Shown here piece by piece: positions 8,223 to 16,449 of a stretch of 33,493 nucleotides of DNA. Source of the stretch: Xanthomarina sp035306605 (lineage in GTDB: Bacteria; Bacteroidota; Bacteroidia; Flavobacteriales; Flavobacteriaceae). The position numbers and the translations under genes were made by a program. Numbering within the stretch: position 1 is the first letter of the stretch; the number at the start of each line of letters is the position of its first letter. Below the pieces are notes generated by a model. The model was given only the letters and a program-made list of their open reading frames with translations, did not search any database and had not been told where the DNA came from. The DNA is taken from assembly GCA_035306605.1 (NCBI GenBank), contig DATGNR010000049.1. One strand, given 5' to 3'.

Positions 8223-9014
8223 GTGTCTAAAGACCATCAAGTAAAAGCAAAAAAACATTTAGGACAGCATTTTTTAACCGATGAATCCATTGCAGAGAAA
8301 ATAGCAAACACTCTATCGTTAAAAGGATATAAGCATATACTTGAAATAGGTCCAGGTATGGGTGTTTTAACTAAATACCTTCTCAAAAAAGATACAACAA
8401 CTCATGTTATTGAAATAGATACAGAGTCTGTAGAATATTTAAAAAACAACTATTTAAATTTAGCAGATAGAGTTATCGAGCAAGATTTTTTAAAGTACGA
8501 TTTAAACCTGGTTTTCAACAACCAACCTTTTGCTATTATAGGAAACTTTCCTTACAATATATCTACTCAAATTGTTTTTAAAACCTTGGAAATGCGCGAC
8601 CAAGTTCCAGAATTTTCAGGAATGTTTCAAAAAGAAGTCGCACAACGTATTTGCTCTAAAGAAGGAAGCAAAGTTTACGGCATTTTATCCGTTTTAACCC
8701 AAGCTTTTTATCATGCAGAATATTTATTTACAGTACCTCCAAGTGTCTTTAACCCACCACCAAAAGTAGATTCTGGTGTTTTGTTATTAACACGAAAAGA
8801 AAACTACACACTTCCATGTAATGAAAAAATGCTTTTTAAGGTTGTAAAAACTGCCTTTCAACAACGAAGGAAAACACTTAGAAACAGTTTAAAAACTTTT
8901 AATCTATCGGATAATTTAAAAGCAAATGGTATCTTTGACAAACGCCCGGAACAATTAGCAGTTCAAGAGTTTATAGAACTTACCCAATTAATTGAAACCG
9001 ATTTAAAACAATAA
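8223..9014 (+). CDS. rsmA: 16S rRNA (adenine(1518)-N6/adenine(1519)-N6)-dimethyltransferase
   Basis: KsgA/RsmA dimethylates two adjacent adenines in helix 45 of 16S rRNA late in small-subunit assembly, using SAM. The sequence shows the family N-terminal signature KAKKHLGQHFLTD, SAM motif I (LEIGPGMGVLT), the acidic ribose-binding strand (HVIEID) and the catalytic motif NFPYNIST, a variant of the common NLPY. The C-terminal domain contains FQQRRKTLRNSLK, which contacts rRNA. The start is set at GTG 8223, giving MSKDHQVKAKKHLGQHF and a 263-residue product of normal size. A TTG further upstream at 8178 would overlap DUF4286 and add residues not seen in the family. Probably co-transcribed with DUF4286 and mgtE. 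Confidence 0.95.
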   Translation: MSKDHQVKAKKHLGQHFLTDESIAEKIANTLSLKGYKHILEIGPGMGVLTKYLLKKDTTTHVIEIDTESVEYLKNNYLNLADRVIEQDFLKYDLNLVFNNQPFAIIGNFPYNISTQIVFKTLEMRDQVPEFSGMFQKEVAQRICSKEGSKVYGILSVLTQAFYHAEYLFTVPPSVFNPPPKVDSGVLLLTRKENYTLPCNEKMLFKVVKTAFQQRRKTLRNSLKTFNLSDNLKANGIFDKRPEQLAVQEFIELTQLIETDLKQ

Positions 9015-9053
9015 ATTCTCTATAATTCCATATAAAAAAAGACTAGAAACCTT

Positions 9054-10427
9054 ATGTCTGAAAAAAACGAAAACTTACAATTCGAGCTAACCGACGGACT
9101 TATTGAACAAGTAGAGCTACTTATAGAAGCTAAAAATGATTCAGCGCTACATGATTTATTAGCAGAGTTTCATTACGCCGATATTGCAGAAATTTTAGAT
9201 GAGGTTAATCTAGATGACGCCATGTATGTTATCAAGCTTCTAGACTCTGAAACTACATCGTATGTATTGATGGAGCTAGATGAAGATAATCGAGAGAAAG
9301 TTCTTAGAAACCTTTCAGCTAAAGAAATTGCTGAAGAAATTGAAGAGCTAGATACAGATGATGCTGCAGATATTATTGCCGAACTTCCTCAAGACAGACA
9401 AAGAGAAGTTATTTCTAACATTGAAGACGAAGACCACAAAGCAGAAATTACTGAACTTTTAGCATACGATGAAGATACGGCTGGAGGTCTTATGGCGAAA
9501 GAGTTGGTAAAAGTGTTCGAAACATGGACCGTTGCTGGTTGTTTACGTAGAATTAGAGCACAAGCTCAAGACGTTAGAAGAGTACATTCCATTTATGTGG
9601 TTAACAAACAAAACAAGCTTATTGGACGGCTTTCTCTAAAGGATCTAATTGTTGCCAAAAGCGATCAGAAAATTGCCGATATCTATATTAAAAGCGTTGA
9701 TTATGTAAAAGTTAATGAAGATTCCGAAGAAGTAGCTAGAATCATGCAGAAATACGATTTGGAAGCCATTCCTGTAGTAGACGAAAACATGGTACTACTT
9801 GGCCGCATTACCATTGACGATATTGTGGATGTTATTCGTGAAGAAGCCGATAAAGATTACCAATTAGCGGCAGGTATTTCTAGAGGTGTTGAAGCTGATG
9901 CTAGTATTTTTAAATTAACCAAGGCCCGATTACCATGGTTGCTAATTGGAATGTTTGGAGGTTTAGGCGCTGCCAGTATTATCGAGCATTTTAATGAAGG
10001 CATGGGAGATTTTATCGTACTCTTAAGTTTTGTGCCTTTAATTCAAGCAACAGCCGGAAATGTAGGGGTACAATCCTCAGCTATTGTAGTTCAAGGATTG
10101 GCAAACGACACTATAGACGGAAAAATTTTAAAACGTCTTTTTAAAGAGTTTCTCTTAGGTTTAGTTAATGGAATAGCTATTGCCCTTATAGCTTTAATTA
10201 TAAGTCATTTTATTTTTGGTACAGATTACCTGGTATCCATAACCATCTCACTTTCGCTAATAACCGTTATTACAATGGCGGCATTTATAGGCACCTTAAT
10301 TCCTATTCTTTTAGATAAAAGAGGTATAGATCCAGCAGTAGCAACAGGTCCATTTATCACCACTAGCAACGACGTTTTTGGAGTATTGACCTACTTTTTA
10401 ATAGCGAAACTTATTTTAGGTTTTTAA
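9054..10427 (+). CDS. mgtE: Magnesium transporter MgtE
   Basis: This 457-residue inner-membrane Mg2+ channel has all the family parts. The cytosolic N domain of acidic helical repeats spans about residues 15-135 (EELDTDDAADIIAELP). Two CBS domains span about 138-260 (RVHSIYVVNKQNKLIGRLSLKDL and AIPVVDENMVLLGRITIDDIVDVI). A five-helix membrane domain starts near 285. The pore signature lies in the stretch PLIQATAGNVGVQSSAIVVQ (about 329-348), and the last helices contain IDPAVATGPFITTSNDVFGV. The many Asp/Glu residues in the N and CBS parts are the known Mg2+ sensor that gates the pore. It lies 39 bases after rsmA and one base before the next gene. Confidence 0.96.
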   Translation: MSEKNENLQFELTDGLIEQVELLIEAKNDSALHDLLAEFHYADIAEILDEVNLDDAMYVIKLLDSETTSYVLMELDEDNREKVLRNLSAKEIAEEIEELDTDDAADIIAELPQDRQREVISNIEDEDHKAEITELLAYDEDTAGGLMAKELVKVFETWTVAGCLRRIRAQAQDVRRVHSIYVVNKQNKLIGRLSLKDLIVAKSDQKIADIYIKSVDYVKVNEDSEEVARIMQKYDLEAIPVVDENMVLLGRITIDDIVDVIREEADKDYQLAAGISRGVEADASIFKLTKARLPWLLIGMFGGLGAASIIEHFNEGMGDFIVLLSFVPLIQATAGNVGVQSSAIVVQGLANDTIDGKILKRLFKEFLLGLVNGIAIALIALIISHFIFGTDYLVSITISLSLITVITMAAFIGTLIPILLDKRGIDPAVATGPFITTSNDVFGVLTYFLIAKLILGF

Positions 10428-10428
10428 T

Positions 10429-11364
10429 ATGAAAATTTTACATCTCGACACCAATCATCCCTTATTAATACAACAACTTAAGGATTTAGGCTTTAAAAAT
10501 GATGAAGATTATAATTCATCAAAAGCTGAAATAGAAGCTAAAATTGCCCTTTATGATGGGATAGTTATTAGAAGTCGGTTTACCATTGACAAAACCTTTC
10601 TAGACGCCGCAAAAAATTTAAAATTTATCGGTCGCGTTGGTGCTGGCCTTGAAAATATAGACTGTAATTATGCCGAAAGTAAAGGGGTTTATTTAATCTC
10701 AGCTCCAGAAGGCAATAGAAATGCCGTTGGCGAACATAGTTTAGCCTTACTGCTTTCCCTTTTCAATAAACTAAACAAAGCCGACAAAGAAGTTCGTGAA
10801 GGCAAATGGTTACGTGAAGCTAATAGAGGAATCGAGTTAGATGGAAAAACAGTAGGTTTAATTGGTTACGGAAATATGGGTAAAGCTTTTGCAAAAAAGC
10901 TCAGAGGTTTTGATGTAACTGTTATTTGTTATGACATAAAAGAAGGTGTAGGAGATAAAAATGCCAAACAAGTTTCATTGGCGGAATTTCAAGAAAAAGT
11001 TGATGTTGTTAGTTTACACACACCACAAACTCCTCTAACCCAAAACTTGGTTAATTCCAGTTTTATTCAAGCTTTCAAAAAACCATTTTGGTTAATTAAT
11101 ACAGCTCGAGGAAAAAGTGTTGTAACCAAAGATTTAGTTTCTGCCTTAGAATCCGGTAAAATTTTAGGAGCCGGTTTGGATGTTTTAGAATATGAAAAAA
11201 CATCTTTTGAAGATATGTTTAGCACAAGTATGCCTGAACCTTTTCAATATTTAATACAAGCAGAAAATGTTCTTTTAACACCACATGTTGCTGGTTGGAC
11301 AGTTGAAAGCAAAGAAAAATTAGCCCAAACTATTGTAGATAAAATTAAGGCTAAATTCTGTTAA
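10429..11364 (+). CDS. D-2-hydroxyacid dehydrogenase (phosphoglycerate dehydrogenase-like)
   Basis: This NAD-dependent dehydrogenase of the D-isomer 2-hydroxyacid family has 311 residues. The sequence shows RSRFTIDKTFLD and GRVGAGLENID in the substrate domain. The Rossmann motif VGLIGYGNMGKAF lies near residues 142-154. The Arg of INTARGKSVV, the Glu of LDVLEYEK and the His of TPHVAGWTVE make the usual Arg-Glu-His set. It has no C-terminal ACT domain, so it is a short form and could be SerA-like or act on another 2-ketoacid such as glyoxylate or hydroxypyruvate. The ATG lies one base after the mgtE stop, indicating an operon. Confidence 0.9.
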   Translation: MKILHLDTNHPLLIQQLKDLGFKNDEDYNSSKAEIEAKIALYDGIVIRSRFTIDKTFLDAAKNLKFIGRVGAGLENIDCNYAESKGVYLISAPEGNRNAVGEHSLALLLSLFNKLNKADKEVREGKWLREANRGIELDGKTVGLIGYGNMGKAFAKKLRGFDVTVICYDIKEGVGDKNAKQVSLAEFQEKVDVVSLHTPQTPLTQNLVNSSFIQAFKKPFWLINTARGKSVVTKDLVSALESGKILGAGLDVLEYEKTSFEDMFSTSMPEPFQYLIQAENVLLTPHVAGWTVESKEKLAQTIVDKIKAKFC

Positions 11365-11391
11365 ATTTATAACTCAAAGAATACCAAAACC

Positions 11392-11850
11392 ATGCAATAT
11401 CAAGCAAATTCTCCAGAAGATTATATTGACCAAGTTCCTGAAGAGCGCCAGGCAGCCTTAAAGAAACTTAGAAAAACAATTAAAGACAATCTTCCTGAAG
11501 GTTTTGAAGAAGGCATCCAATATGGCATGATTGGCTATTATGTACCACATCGTATTTATCCAGAAGGATACCATTGCGATCCAAAAATTCCATTACCATT
11601 TATGAGTATGGCTTCACAAAAAAACTCCATTAACTTATATCATTCAGGTATATATTCAAAACCAGAAATACACGATTGGTTTGTAAATGAATTTCCTAAA
11701 CACTCTAAGAAAAAATTGGATATGGGAAAAAGCTGCGTAAGATTTAAGAAGGTAGAAGATATTCCTTTTGAACTTATTGGAGAACTTTCAAAAAAGCTGA
11801 CAGTTGATGAATGGATTCATATTTATGAAACTGCCATAAAAAAGAAGTAA
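11392..11850 (+). CDS. DUF1801 (YdhG-like) domain protein
   Basis: This 152-residue soluble protein starts with the DUF1801 pattern (SPEDYIDQVPEERQAALKKLRKTI, then EGIQYGMIGYYVPH). The domain is related to the frataxin-like/YdhG fold. The middle contains PFMSMASQKNSINLYHSGIY, where the family has its conserved face, and GKSCVRFKKVEDIP comes later. The biochemical role is not known. It lies 27 bases after the dehydrogenase and likely belongs to the same transcript. No signal or membrane span is present. Confidence 0.85.
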   Translation: MQYQANSPEDYIDQVPEERQAALKKLRKTIKDNLPEGFEEGIQYGMIGYYVPHRIYPEGYHCDPKIPLPFMSMASQKNSINLYHSGIYSKPEIHDWFVNEFPKHSKKKLDMGKSCVRFKKVEDIPFELIGELSKKLTVDEWIHIYETAIKKK

Positions 11851-11890
11851 TTAATTTCCTTTATCAACACAACTCATAATTAATTTTTCA

Positions 11891-12277
11891 ATGAAAAAAC
11901 GCGTTACAGGAATTGGTGGATTATTTTTTAAAAGTAAAGATCCAAAAGCAGCTAAAGATTGGTATAAAAAACACCTAGGATTTAATACAGACGATTATGG
12001 ATGTACCTTTTGGTGGAAAGATAAAGAAGGTAACGATTGTTCAACCCAATGGAGCCCGTTTTCTGAAGACACTAAATATTACGAGCCTTCTAAGAAAGAC
12101 TTCATGTTTAATTATCGTGTAGAAAATTTAAGCGAATTATTGGCTACCTTAAAAGAGGAAGGCGTAACTATAGTTGGGGACATGGAAGAATACGACTATG
12201 GAAAATTCGGTTGGATACTTGATAACGATGGAAACAAAATTGAACTTTGGGAACCGGTAGACCAAGCTTTCAAATAA
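11891..12277 (+). CDS. VOC family protein (glyoxalase/bleomycin-resistance-like)
   Basis: This 128-residue single-domain protein has the vicinal oxygen chelate layout: GIGGLFFKSKDPKAAKDWYKKHLGF at the start, and FGWILDNDGNKIELWEP at the end with the usual metal-ligand Glu (IELWEP). Proteins of this kind range from dioxygenases and isomerases to antibiotic-binding proteins, so the substrate cannot be assigned. It follows DUF1801 by 40 bases. No promoter is evident in the gap, so co-transcription is plausible. Confidence 0.88.
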   Translation: MKKRVTGIGGLFFKSKDPKAAKDWYKKHLGFNTDDYGCTFWWKDKEGNDCSTQWSPFSEDTKYYEPSKKDFMFNYRVENLSELLATLKEEGVTIVGDMEEYDYGKFGWILDNDGNKIELWEPVDQAFK

Positions 12278-12350
12278 CCATCCTTACTTACAATTAAATT
12301 ACTTGACCGCAACTTAGTAAAAAAACCAAATATAACTCACTGGTTTTCAT

Positions 12351-12358
12351 TATCTTTA
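12351..12358 (+). promoter_or_regulatory. -7 element upstream of the Tic20/DUF4870-like gene
   Basis: TATCTTTA, a variant of TAnnTTTG, lies 26 bases before the ATG at 12385. Confidence 0.4.
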
Positions 12359-12384
12359 GTAGACACATTCTAAATCTAAAAATT

Positions 12385-12747
12385 ATGTCTACAAAAAATA
12401 AAGATTTTGAAGATGATACGTACTATGAAACACATAAGTACTCTAGCGATGTTTTAAAGGATGGAAAAACCATAGCTATTATTGCACACATGACTATAGT
12501 AGGTTGGGTTATTGCTTATATAATGAATAGTAAAACCAAAAATGCCTATGCCTCTTTTTACATAAGACAGTCATTAGGAATTATGTTAGCTATAATAATA
12601 TGCAGCTTTATTCCGGTTCTTAACTGGTTTATAGGATTTGTATTTTTTGTTCTTTGGGTTATAAGTTTAATAGGTTCTTTAAGTGGTGAATTAAAACATA
12701 TTCCTTTTTTTGGAAATAGATTCCAAATATGGTTTAATTCATTTTAA
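12385..12747 (+). CDS. Small membrane protein, Tic20/DUF4870-like
   Basis: This 120-residue protein has a charged N-terminus (about 25 residues) followed by hydrophobic spans around 30-48 (IAIIAHMTIVGWVIAYIMN) and 63-98 (LGIMLAIIICSFIPVLNWFIGFVFFVLWV). NAYASFYIRQSLG lies between them and FGNRFQIWF at the end. The FYIRQSLG segment before a membrane hairpin is typical of the DUF4870/Tic20-like family, often labelled import component protein in flavobacteria. The function in bacteria is unknown. The gene ends four bases before the convergent acyltransferase gene, with no terminator between them, so the two transcripts must overlap at their 3' ends. Confidence 0.75.
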   Translation: MSTKNKDFEDDTYYETHKYSSDVLKDGKTIAIIAHMTIVGWVIAYIMNSKTKNAYASFYIRQSLGIMLAIIICSFIPVLNWFIGFVFFVLWVISLIGSLSGELKHIPFFGNRFQIWFNSF

Positions 12748-12751
12748 GAGT

Positions 12752-14584
12752 TTAGTTACTTTCATTCTGTTCTGAAAGCTTTTGCTCTAATTCTGCCTGA
12801 AATTCCTCCATAACAGGACGCACAGTACTTTCTGGCAGGTCTGCTATTTTAATATACATCAAACCATCTACAGCATTATTAAATAACGGATCCACATTAA
12901 ACGCTACTAATTTCGCATTCTGTTTGATATACTTTTTAAGTAAAACCGGCAAACGTAAAGATCCTGGCTCTAATTCATCAATAATTTTATCGAATTTATT
13001 TAAATCTGCTTCGGTTTCATCAAACACAAAATCCTTGTCAGCATCCTTCAATTGAACCTTAAATTCTTTTTTAGGATGAACATATTGAGCAATATATGGG
13101 TCGTAGTAATGAGATTTCATAAACTCTATCATCAAGGATTTTGAGAAATTTGAAAACTGATTACTAATACTTACTCCACCTATTAAATACTTATGCTCTG
13201 GATAACGTAAAGTAGTATGTACAATACCTTTCCATAACAAAAATAAGGGCATGGGTTTTTGCTGATATTCCTTTACAATAAACGCACGGCCCATTTCTAT
13301 AGATTGGCTCATCATTTTATGCAACTCTGGCTCGAATCTAAATAAGTCCTGCAAATAAAAACCATCAACACCTAAACTAGAAAATATTTGAGATCCTAAT
13401 CCCATTCTATAAGCTCCTACCAATAACTCCTTTTCATTATCCCAAAGAAACATGTGGTGATAGTAGGTATCAAAAGAATCTAAATCGATTGACTCGTTTG
13501 TACCCTCACCTACTTCTCTGAATGTAATTTCACGAAGCCTTCCAATTTCTCTTAAAATATTTGGAATCTCATTACTAGTAGCTAAAAACACTTCGTAGTT
13601 TTTACTTTGTAACAATCTATAATCTCCATTTCTAAGAACGTCAACCTCTTGTGTCATGATGTCTTTAGAAATTGGCGTTACAATTCGTTTTGGTGGCTTT
13701 GGAACTTTTAAAGTAGATGAAATATGACTTAATAAATTTCCCTTTTCGTCGAAAGAATTAGAAAGCATATAGGTTTTCTTTCGAATAAATTCTGAATAGC
13801 CTTCAATAGTAGGATACTCCTTTTGATCGGTTACAGAAATAGGTCTCCCAATTCGCACTTTAATAGTTCGGCGTTTTTGGGTTAATAATTCTGAAGGTAA
13901 TTTAGCTGTTCTGAACGTATCACTAATTTTAGATAATCTATAAAACAGCGGACTATTTTTAGCATGGAAGTAAATAGGAACCACAGGAACCTCAGCTTTT
14001 TGAATAAGTTTCATGGCCGCTTCTTCCCAAGGTTTATCCACCAATAACCTCCCATCTTTATAAGTTGAGACCTCACCTGCTGGAAAAACTCCTAATGGAG
14101 ATCCTTCTCTAACATGTTTAATCGCGTTTTTAAAACCTGCAACACTAGATTTAATATCTTTTCTATCTTCAAACGGATTAACCGGAATAATAAATGGTTT
14201 TAGTGGCTCTACCCTATGAAGTAAAAAGTTAGCCATTATTTTAAAATCCTCACGTTGCTCCAACATAAGTTTTAAAAGTAAAATACCATCAATGCCCCCT
14301 AAAGGATGATTGGAAACTGTAATATAGGCACCATCCTTAGGTAAACGTTTTAAATCTTCTTCAGGAATTTCAAACTTAATTTGAAAATCGTGTAAAATTC
14401 CATTTAAAAAATCTGTTTTTTCTAGATGTTTATTTCGGTTATAAATATCGTTAAGTTTTGATATTTTTAGCACCTTCATTAGCATCCATCCTACAAAGGT
14501 TCCTACAAACCCGTAGGCATCTACTTGGATGGCTTTAGCCACCTCTTTAGCGGACACTAATCCTTTATCTAGTTGTTTAGTCAT
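12752..14584 (-). CDS. Two-domain acyltransferase: PlsC-like plus hemolysin-type GNAT (ornithine/glycine-lipid synthase type)
   Basis: This 610-residue protein joins a PlsC-like O-acyltransferase domain (about residues 60-280) to a C-terminal GNAT-type N-acyltransferase domain (about 325-530). In the first domain, the active-site block is NHPLGGIDG (His93, Asp99), followed by FPAGEVSTYKDG and VPVVPIYFH. In the second, LREITFREVGEGTN, LVGAYRMGLG, and EMGRAFIVKEYQ match the hemolysin-like acetyltransferase group. This arrangement corresponds to OlsF-type bifunctional synthases, which N-acylate ornithine (or glycine in related enzymes) and then O-acylate it to form phosphorus-free aminolipids in flavobacteria. 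The head group cannot be read from sequence. It is the last gene of a minus-strand operon, 23 bases after aspartate kinase. Confidence 0.8.
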   Translation of the reverse strand: MTKQLDKGLVSAKEVAKAIQVDAYGFVGTFVGWMLMKVLKISKLNDIYNRNKHLEKTDFLNGILHDFQIKFEIPEEDLKRLPKDGAYITVSNHPLGGIDGILLLKLMLEQREDFKIMANFLLHRVEPLKPFIIPVNPFEDRKDIKSSVAGFKNAIKHVREGSPLGVFPAGEVSTYKDGRLLVDKPWEEAAMKLIQKAEVPVVPIYFHAKNSPLFYRLSKISDTFRTAKLPSELLTQKRRTIKVRIGRPISVTDQKEYPTIEGYSEFIRKKTYMLSNSFDEKGNLLSHISSTLKVPKPPKRIVTPISKDIMTQEVDVLRNGDYRLLQSKNYEVFLATSNEIPNILREIGRLREITFREVGEGTNESIDLDSFDTYYHHMFLWDNEKELLVGAYRMGLGSQIFSSLGVDGFYLQDLFRFEPELHKMMSQSIEMGRAFIVKEYQQKPMPLFLLWKGIVHTTLRYPEHKYLIGGVSISNQFSNFSKSLMIEFMKSHYYDPYIAQYVHPKKEFKVQLKDADKDFVFDETEADLNKFDKIIDELEPGSLRLPVLLKKYIKQNAKLVAFNVDPLFNNAVDGLMYIKIADLPESTVRPVMEEFQAELEQKLSEQNESN

Positions 14585-14607
14585 GAATACAAATGTAGTG
14601 AAAATGT

Positions 14608-15858
14608 TTATTTAGTAACCAACTGCATAGTTTCTTGTGTTAATTGTTTCAACAAGATACTCTTATCTTTCTCCATGTGTGTCTTTGTGGCCTCTGTATA
14701 GTGCCTTATGGTATATAAAGACACATTTTCAACACAGGTTACTTTAAATTTTGCTTTTAAATGTTGTAATAGTTCCTCTAAATTTTGATACATATTATCT
14801 ACACAAACCGAAAATGTAATAGCTGAATTTTGAATAACATCCACTTTCATTTTATATAAATGTAACAATTTAAAAATCTCACTGATATTTTCCTCAACGA
14901 TGTACGAGAAATCCAAAGATGACAAGGAAATAAGAACTTGGTTTTTCTTAACAATAAAACAAGGGATTTGTGGGTCTAAACCAGCTTCTTTACAAACCAT
15001 AGTTCCCTTTCCTTCTGGGTTTAAAAAGGACTTAACATACAAAGGAATTTCCTTTCTTTGTAGCGGTTGCAATGTTTTAGGATGAATAACCGAAGCTCCA
15101 TAAAAAGCCAACTCAATAGCTTCCCTGTACGATATTCTATTAAGTAATTGTGCATTTTCAAAATACCTCGGATCGGCATTTAAAACTCCTGGAACATCTT
15201 TCCAAATAGTAACACTTTCGGCATTTAAACAATAGGCAAAAATAGCAGCTGTATAATCGCTCCCCTCCCGTCCTAAGGTAGTAGTGAAATTATTAGCATC
15301 ACTTCCTAAAAATCCTTGAGTGATATTTAACTGATTTCTATTGAAATTAGCACTAATTCTTTTTTGGGTATCCTCCCAATTAACATTAGCACTTCTGTAA
15401 TAATTATCGGTTTTTATAAACTCGCGAACATCTAGATACTTATTTTTTATATCTAAATCGTTTAAATACTCACTTACAATAGTAGAAGAAACCAATTCTC
15501 CAAATCCAATAACCTGATCGTAAACAAAGTTATAATCAGGCGATTTGTTTCTATCCAAAAACGCTTTTAAATCGTTAAACAAGTCTGAAACTTTTGTAAA
15601 AACCTCATGCTTTTCGTCATCGAAAAGGTCTAATAAAATGGAATTATGGAATTTAAAAACGTCTTGGACTGAGCTTTGTAACTGCTTTGATTGCGCGAAA
15701 TAGTTTTTAATTACTACTTCCAAGGCATTGGTAGTTTTTCCCATAGCCGAAACCACTATCAAAGTGTTTTTATAGCCTGTTTTATTTAAAACGTTTACTA
15801 AATTCTTTACGCTTTTGGCATCTTTTATGGATGCTCCTCCAAATTTAAATACTTGCAT
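14608..15858 (-). CDS. lysC: Monofunctional aspartate kinase
   Basis: The enzyme phosphorylates L-aspartate to 4-aspartyl phosphate, the first step toward lysine, threonine, methionine and diaminopimelate. The sequence shows the kinase start MQVFKFGGASIKDAKSVKN, the VVSAMGKTTN motif, TLGREGSDYTAAIFA, and the SVTIWKDVPGVLNADPRYF signature. A C-terminal region after about residue 290 fits ACT regulatory domains, through which end products usually inhibit. The start is the ATG at 15858, giving MQVFKFGG. A longer frame from 15915 would add a non-homologous basic segment and overlap the upstream gene. The upstream GNAT stop and this ATG overlap (TAATG), so translation is coupled. I see no lysine riboswitch in the short upstream region of the operon. 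Confidence 0.95.
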   Translation of the reverse strand: MQVFKFGGASIKDAKSVKNLVNVLNKTGYKNTLIVVSAMGKTTNALEVVIKNYFAQSKQLQSSVQDVFKFHNSILLDLFDDEKHEVFTKVSDLFNDLKAFLDRNKSPDYNFVYDQVIGFGELVSSTIVSEYLNDLDIKNKYLDVREFIKTDNYYRSANVNWEDTQKRISANFNRNQLNITQGFLGSDANNFTTTLGREGSDYTAAIFAYCLNAESVTIWKDVPGVLNADPRYFENAQLLNRISYREAIELAFYGASVIHPKTLQPLQRKEIPLYVKSFLNPEGKGTMVCKEAGLDPQIPCFIVKKNQVLISLSSLDFSYIVEENISEIFKLLHLYKMKVDVIQNSAITFSVCVDNMYQNLEELLQHLKAKFKVTCVENVSLYTIRHYTEATKTHMEKDKSILLKQLTQETMQLVTK

Positions 15859-16337
15859 TATAATTTTGATAAATATGCTTTTATTCCTTCTTCGTTTAAC
15901 TGAACTAGATCCCAATCTCTCATAACCTTAGCTCCTTTTTTTTCATAAAACGCAATGGCGTTTTCATTCCAATCTAGAACATCCCAACTAATACGTTTTA
16001 CACCCAACTCATTACCAAAAACAACTACCTGATCGAGTAGTTTGGTCCCAATTTCTTTACCTCGCATTTCCCTATTAACGACCAAATCTTCTAAATGTAA
16101 GACTGGTCCCTTCCATGTAGAGTAACGCATATAAACTAAGGCCATTCCTTCAATTTTATTATTGACTTCGGCAACATAGCATACAAACTTAGGTTTCATG
16201 CCAAAACCATCACGTTCTAAATCTTCAACATTTATTTCTACGGCATCTGGTTCATTTTCAAAGTTTGCCAACTCTTTAATTAAATCATAAACAGCTAGCA
16301 TGTCTTCTTTATTCGCCCTTCTAATTAAAATTTGCAT
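15858..16337 (-). CDS. GNAT family N-acetyltransferase
   Basis: This 159-residue acetyl-CoA-dependent N-acetyltransferase starts MQILIRRANKEDMLAVYDLI and has motif A as VVNREMRGKEIGTKLLDQVV (about residues 88-107). The C-terminal part ISWDVLDWNENAIAFYEKKGAKV is the usual motif B. The organization resembles diamine/amino-acid acetyltransferases (SpeG/thialysine acetyltransferase-like), but the substrate is unassigned. It is the first gene of the operon with aspartate kinase and the aminolipid acyltransferase. A -7 element (TATCTTTA on the minus strand) lies about 17 bases upstream. Confidence 0.9.
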   Translation of the reverse strand: MQILIRRANKEDMLAVYDLIKELANFENEPDAVEINVEDLERDGFGMKPKFVCYVAEVNNKIEGMALVYMRYSTWKGPVLHLEDLVVNREMRGKEIGTKLLDQVVVFGNELGVKRISWDVLDWNENAIAFYEKKGAKVMRDWDLVQLNEEGIKAYLSKL

Positions 16338-16353
16338 ATAAAAAATTTGTGGC

Positions 16354-16361
16354 TAAAGATA
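16354..16361 (-). promoter_or_regulatory. -7 element for the GNAT-lysC-acyltransferase operon
   Basis: Read on the minus strand this is TATCTTTA, 16 bases before the GNAT ATG. It shares a 112-base divergent spacer with the fbp promoter. Confidence 0.45.
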
Positions 16362-16393
16362 GTTTAAAGTTGTTTATTATCTATTTCGAATGT

Positions 16394-16423
16394 GTTGTAG
16401 TTTGTTAAAAAACACGATATTTG
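16394..16423 (+). promoter_or_regulatory. Promoter of fbp
   Basis: A TTG (16394-16396) stands 19 bases before GATATTTG (16416-16423), close to the Bacteroidota TTG-N19-TAnnTTTG pattern with one mismatch. The fbp start codon is 26 bases downstream. Confidence 0.6.
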
Positions 16424-16449
16424 CAACACTAATAACATATTAAAACTTC

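Noticed and set aside
15859..15915. Longer N-terminus for aspartate kinase
   Set aside because: It adds a 19-residue basic segment absent from the family and overlaps the preceding GNAT gene. The TAATG overlap start at 15858 gives MQVFKFGG.
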